Origin: Clostridia bacterium
GTDB lineage: Bacteria; Bacillota; Clostridia; Oscillospirales; CAG-272
DNA length: 5,700 bases
Direction: 5' to 3'
NCBI GenBank assembly: GCA_900753285.1
Contig: CAADYN010000168.1
Span: 1-5,700 of the forward strand
Shown: one piece after another, positions 5,602-5,700 of the stretch
Layout: every line of letters begins with the position of its first letter
Position numbering within the stretch: the stretch's first letter is position 1
Notes under the pieces: model-generated
The model's input: only the letters and a program-made list of their open reading frames with translations
Database searches by the model: none
What the model was told of the DNA's origin: nothing
Program-made: the position numbers and the translations under genes

Positions 5602-5700
5602 TTAGTCCGCTGTAAAGGTGGAAGTCGAGCGGGTGAATTTTCCTTTTGTTATGTCTCCGACAGCCTTCATCGTGCCGGTGTAGCAGAGTGAGTCCGTACC
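5602..5700 (-). CDS. C-terminus of probable phage major tail tube protein (partial)
   Basis: The last 32 codons of a gene that enters from the right edge are visible, ending in TAA (5602-5604). The residues include LCYTGTMKAVGDITKGKF and finish STFTAD. The Y-T/S-G-T-M-K-x-V-G-D-x-T-K-G-x-F then T-x-T-F-T pattern is what the C-termini of major tail tube proteins look like in Firmicutes siphophages of this type. The position directly before the tail assembly chaperone pair is also the one expected for the tube subunit, which is made in the largest amount and polymerises into the tail tube. The operon promoter must lie beyond the window. The call rests on a short tail plus gene order. Confidence 0.6.
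   Translation of the reverse strand, partial: GTDSLCYTGTMKAVGDITKGKFTRSTSTFTAD

Overview
The window joins two unrelated blocks facing each other. The left block (1-1811, + strand) looks like the chromosome of a low-to-moderate GC member of the Clostridia, probably a gut-type Oscillospirales or Christensenellales relative. The grounds are strong AGGAGG ribosome binding sites, an AT-rich extended -10 promoter, and a long lipoprotein solute-binding protein of a kind common in that group. The taxonomy is inferred from style, not from a marker gene. The right block (2100-5700, - strand) is visibly more GC-rich and encodes a siphovirus-type tail operon.

Left block. The first 62 bases may carry the last codons of an upstream gene. 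An almost perfect intrinsic terminator follows (68-117), then an AT-rich leader with an extended -10 promoter (240-248), an RBS (311-315), and a 496-residue lipoprotein with the look of an ABC-transporter sugar-binding protein (321-1811). This gene appears to be monocistronic: there is a terminator before it, and non-coding DNA then convergent genes after it, with no permease in view.

Middle. Positions 1812-2099 hold no gene. They contain a ~90-base imperfect palindrome (about 1868-1957) flanked by 7-base direct repeats, which resembles a small non-autonomous mobile element, followed by two weak terminator-like hairpins.

Right block, read right to left on the - strand: the C-terminus of a probable major tail tube protein (5602 to the window edge), a DUF6673-like putative tail assembly chaperone (5218-5589), a Gp15-family protein (4667-5221), a very short tape-measure-like protein (3906-4682), a distal tail (Dit) protein (3127-3909), and a ReqiPepy6 Gp37-like baseplate or tail protein (2100-3116). 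The genes are packed with ATGA overlaps, a 16-base overlap or 10-12 base gaps that hold only an RBS, so this is one translationally coupled operon whose promoter lies beyond 5700. The order tail tube, chaperones, tape measure, Dit, tail-tip protein is the standard siphovirus order.

The most unusual points are the tape-measure protein, which has recognisable ends but only 258 residues, and the stop of the tail module at the Gp37-like gene with no receptor-binding, holin or lysin gene before the chromosomal block. Every reading frame is intact. That leaves a prophage edge, a recently truncated prophage, or a retained miniature tail-like particle. The sequence alone cannot choose between them.
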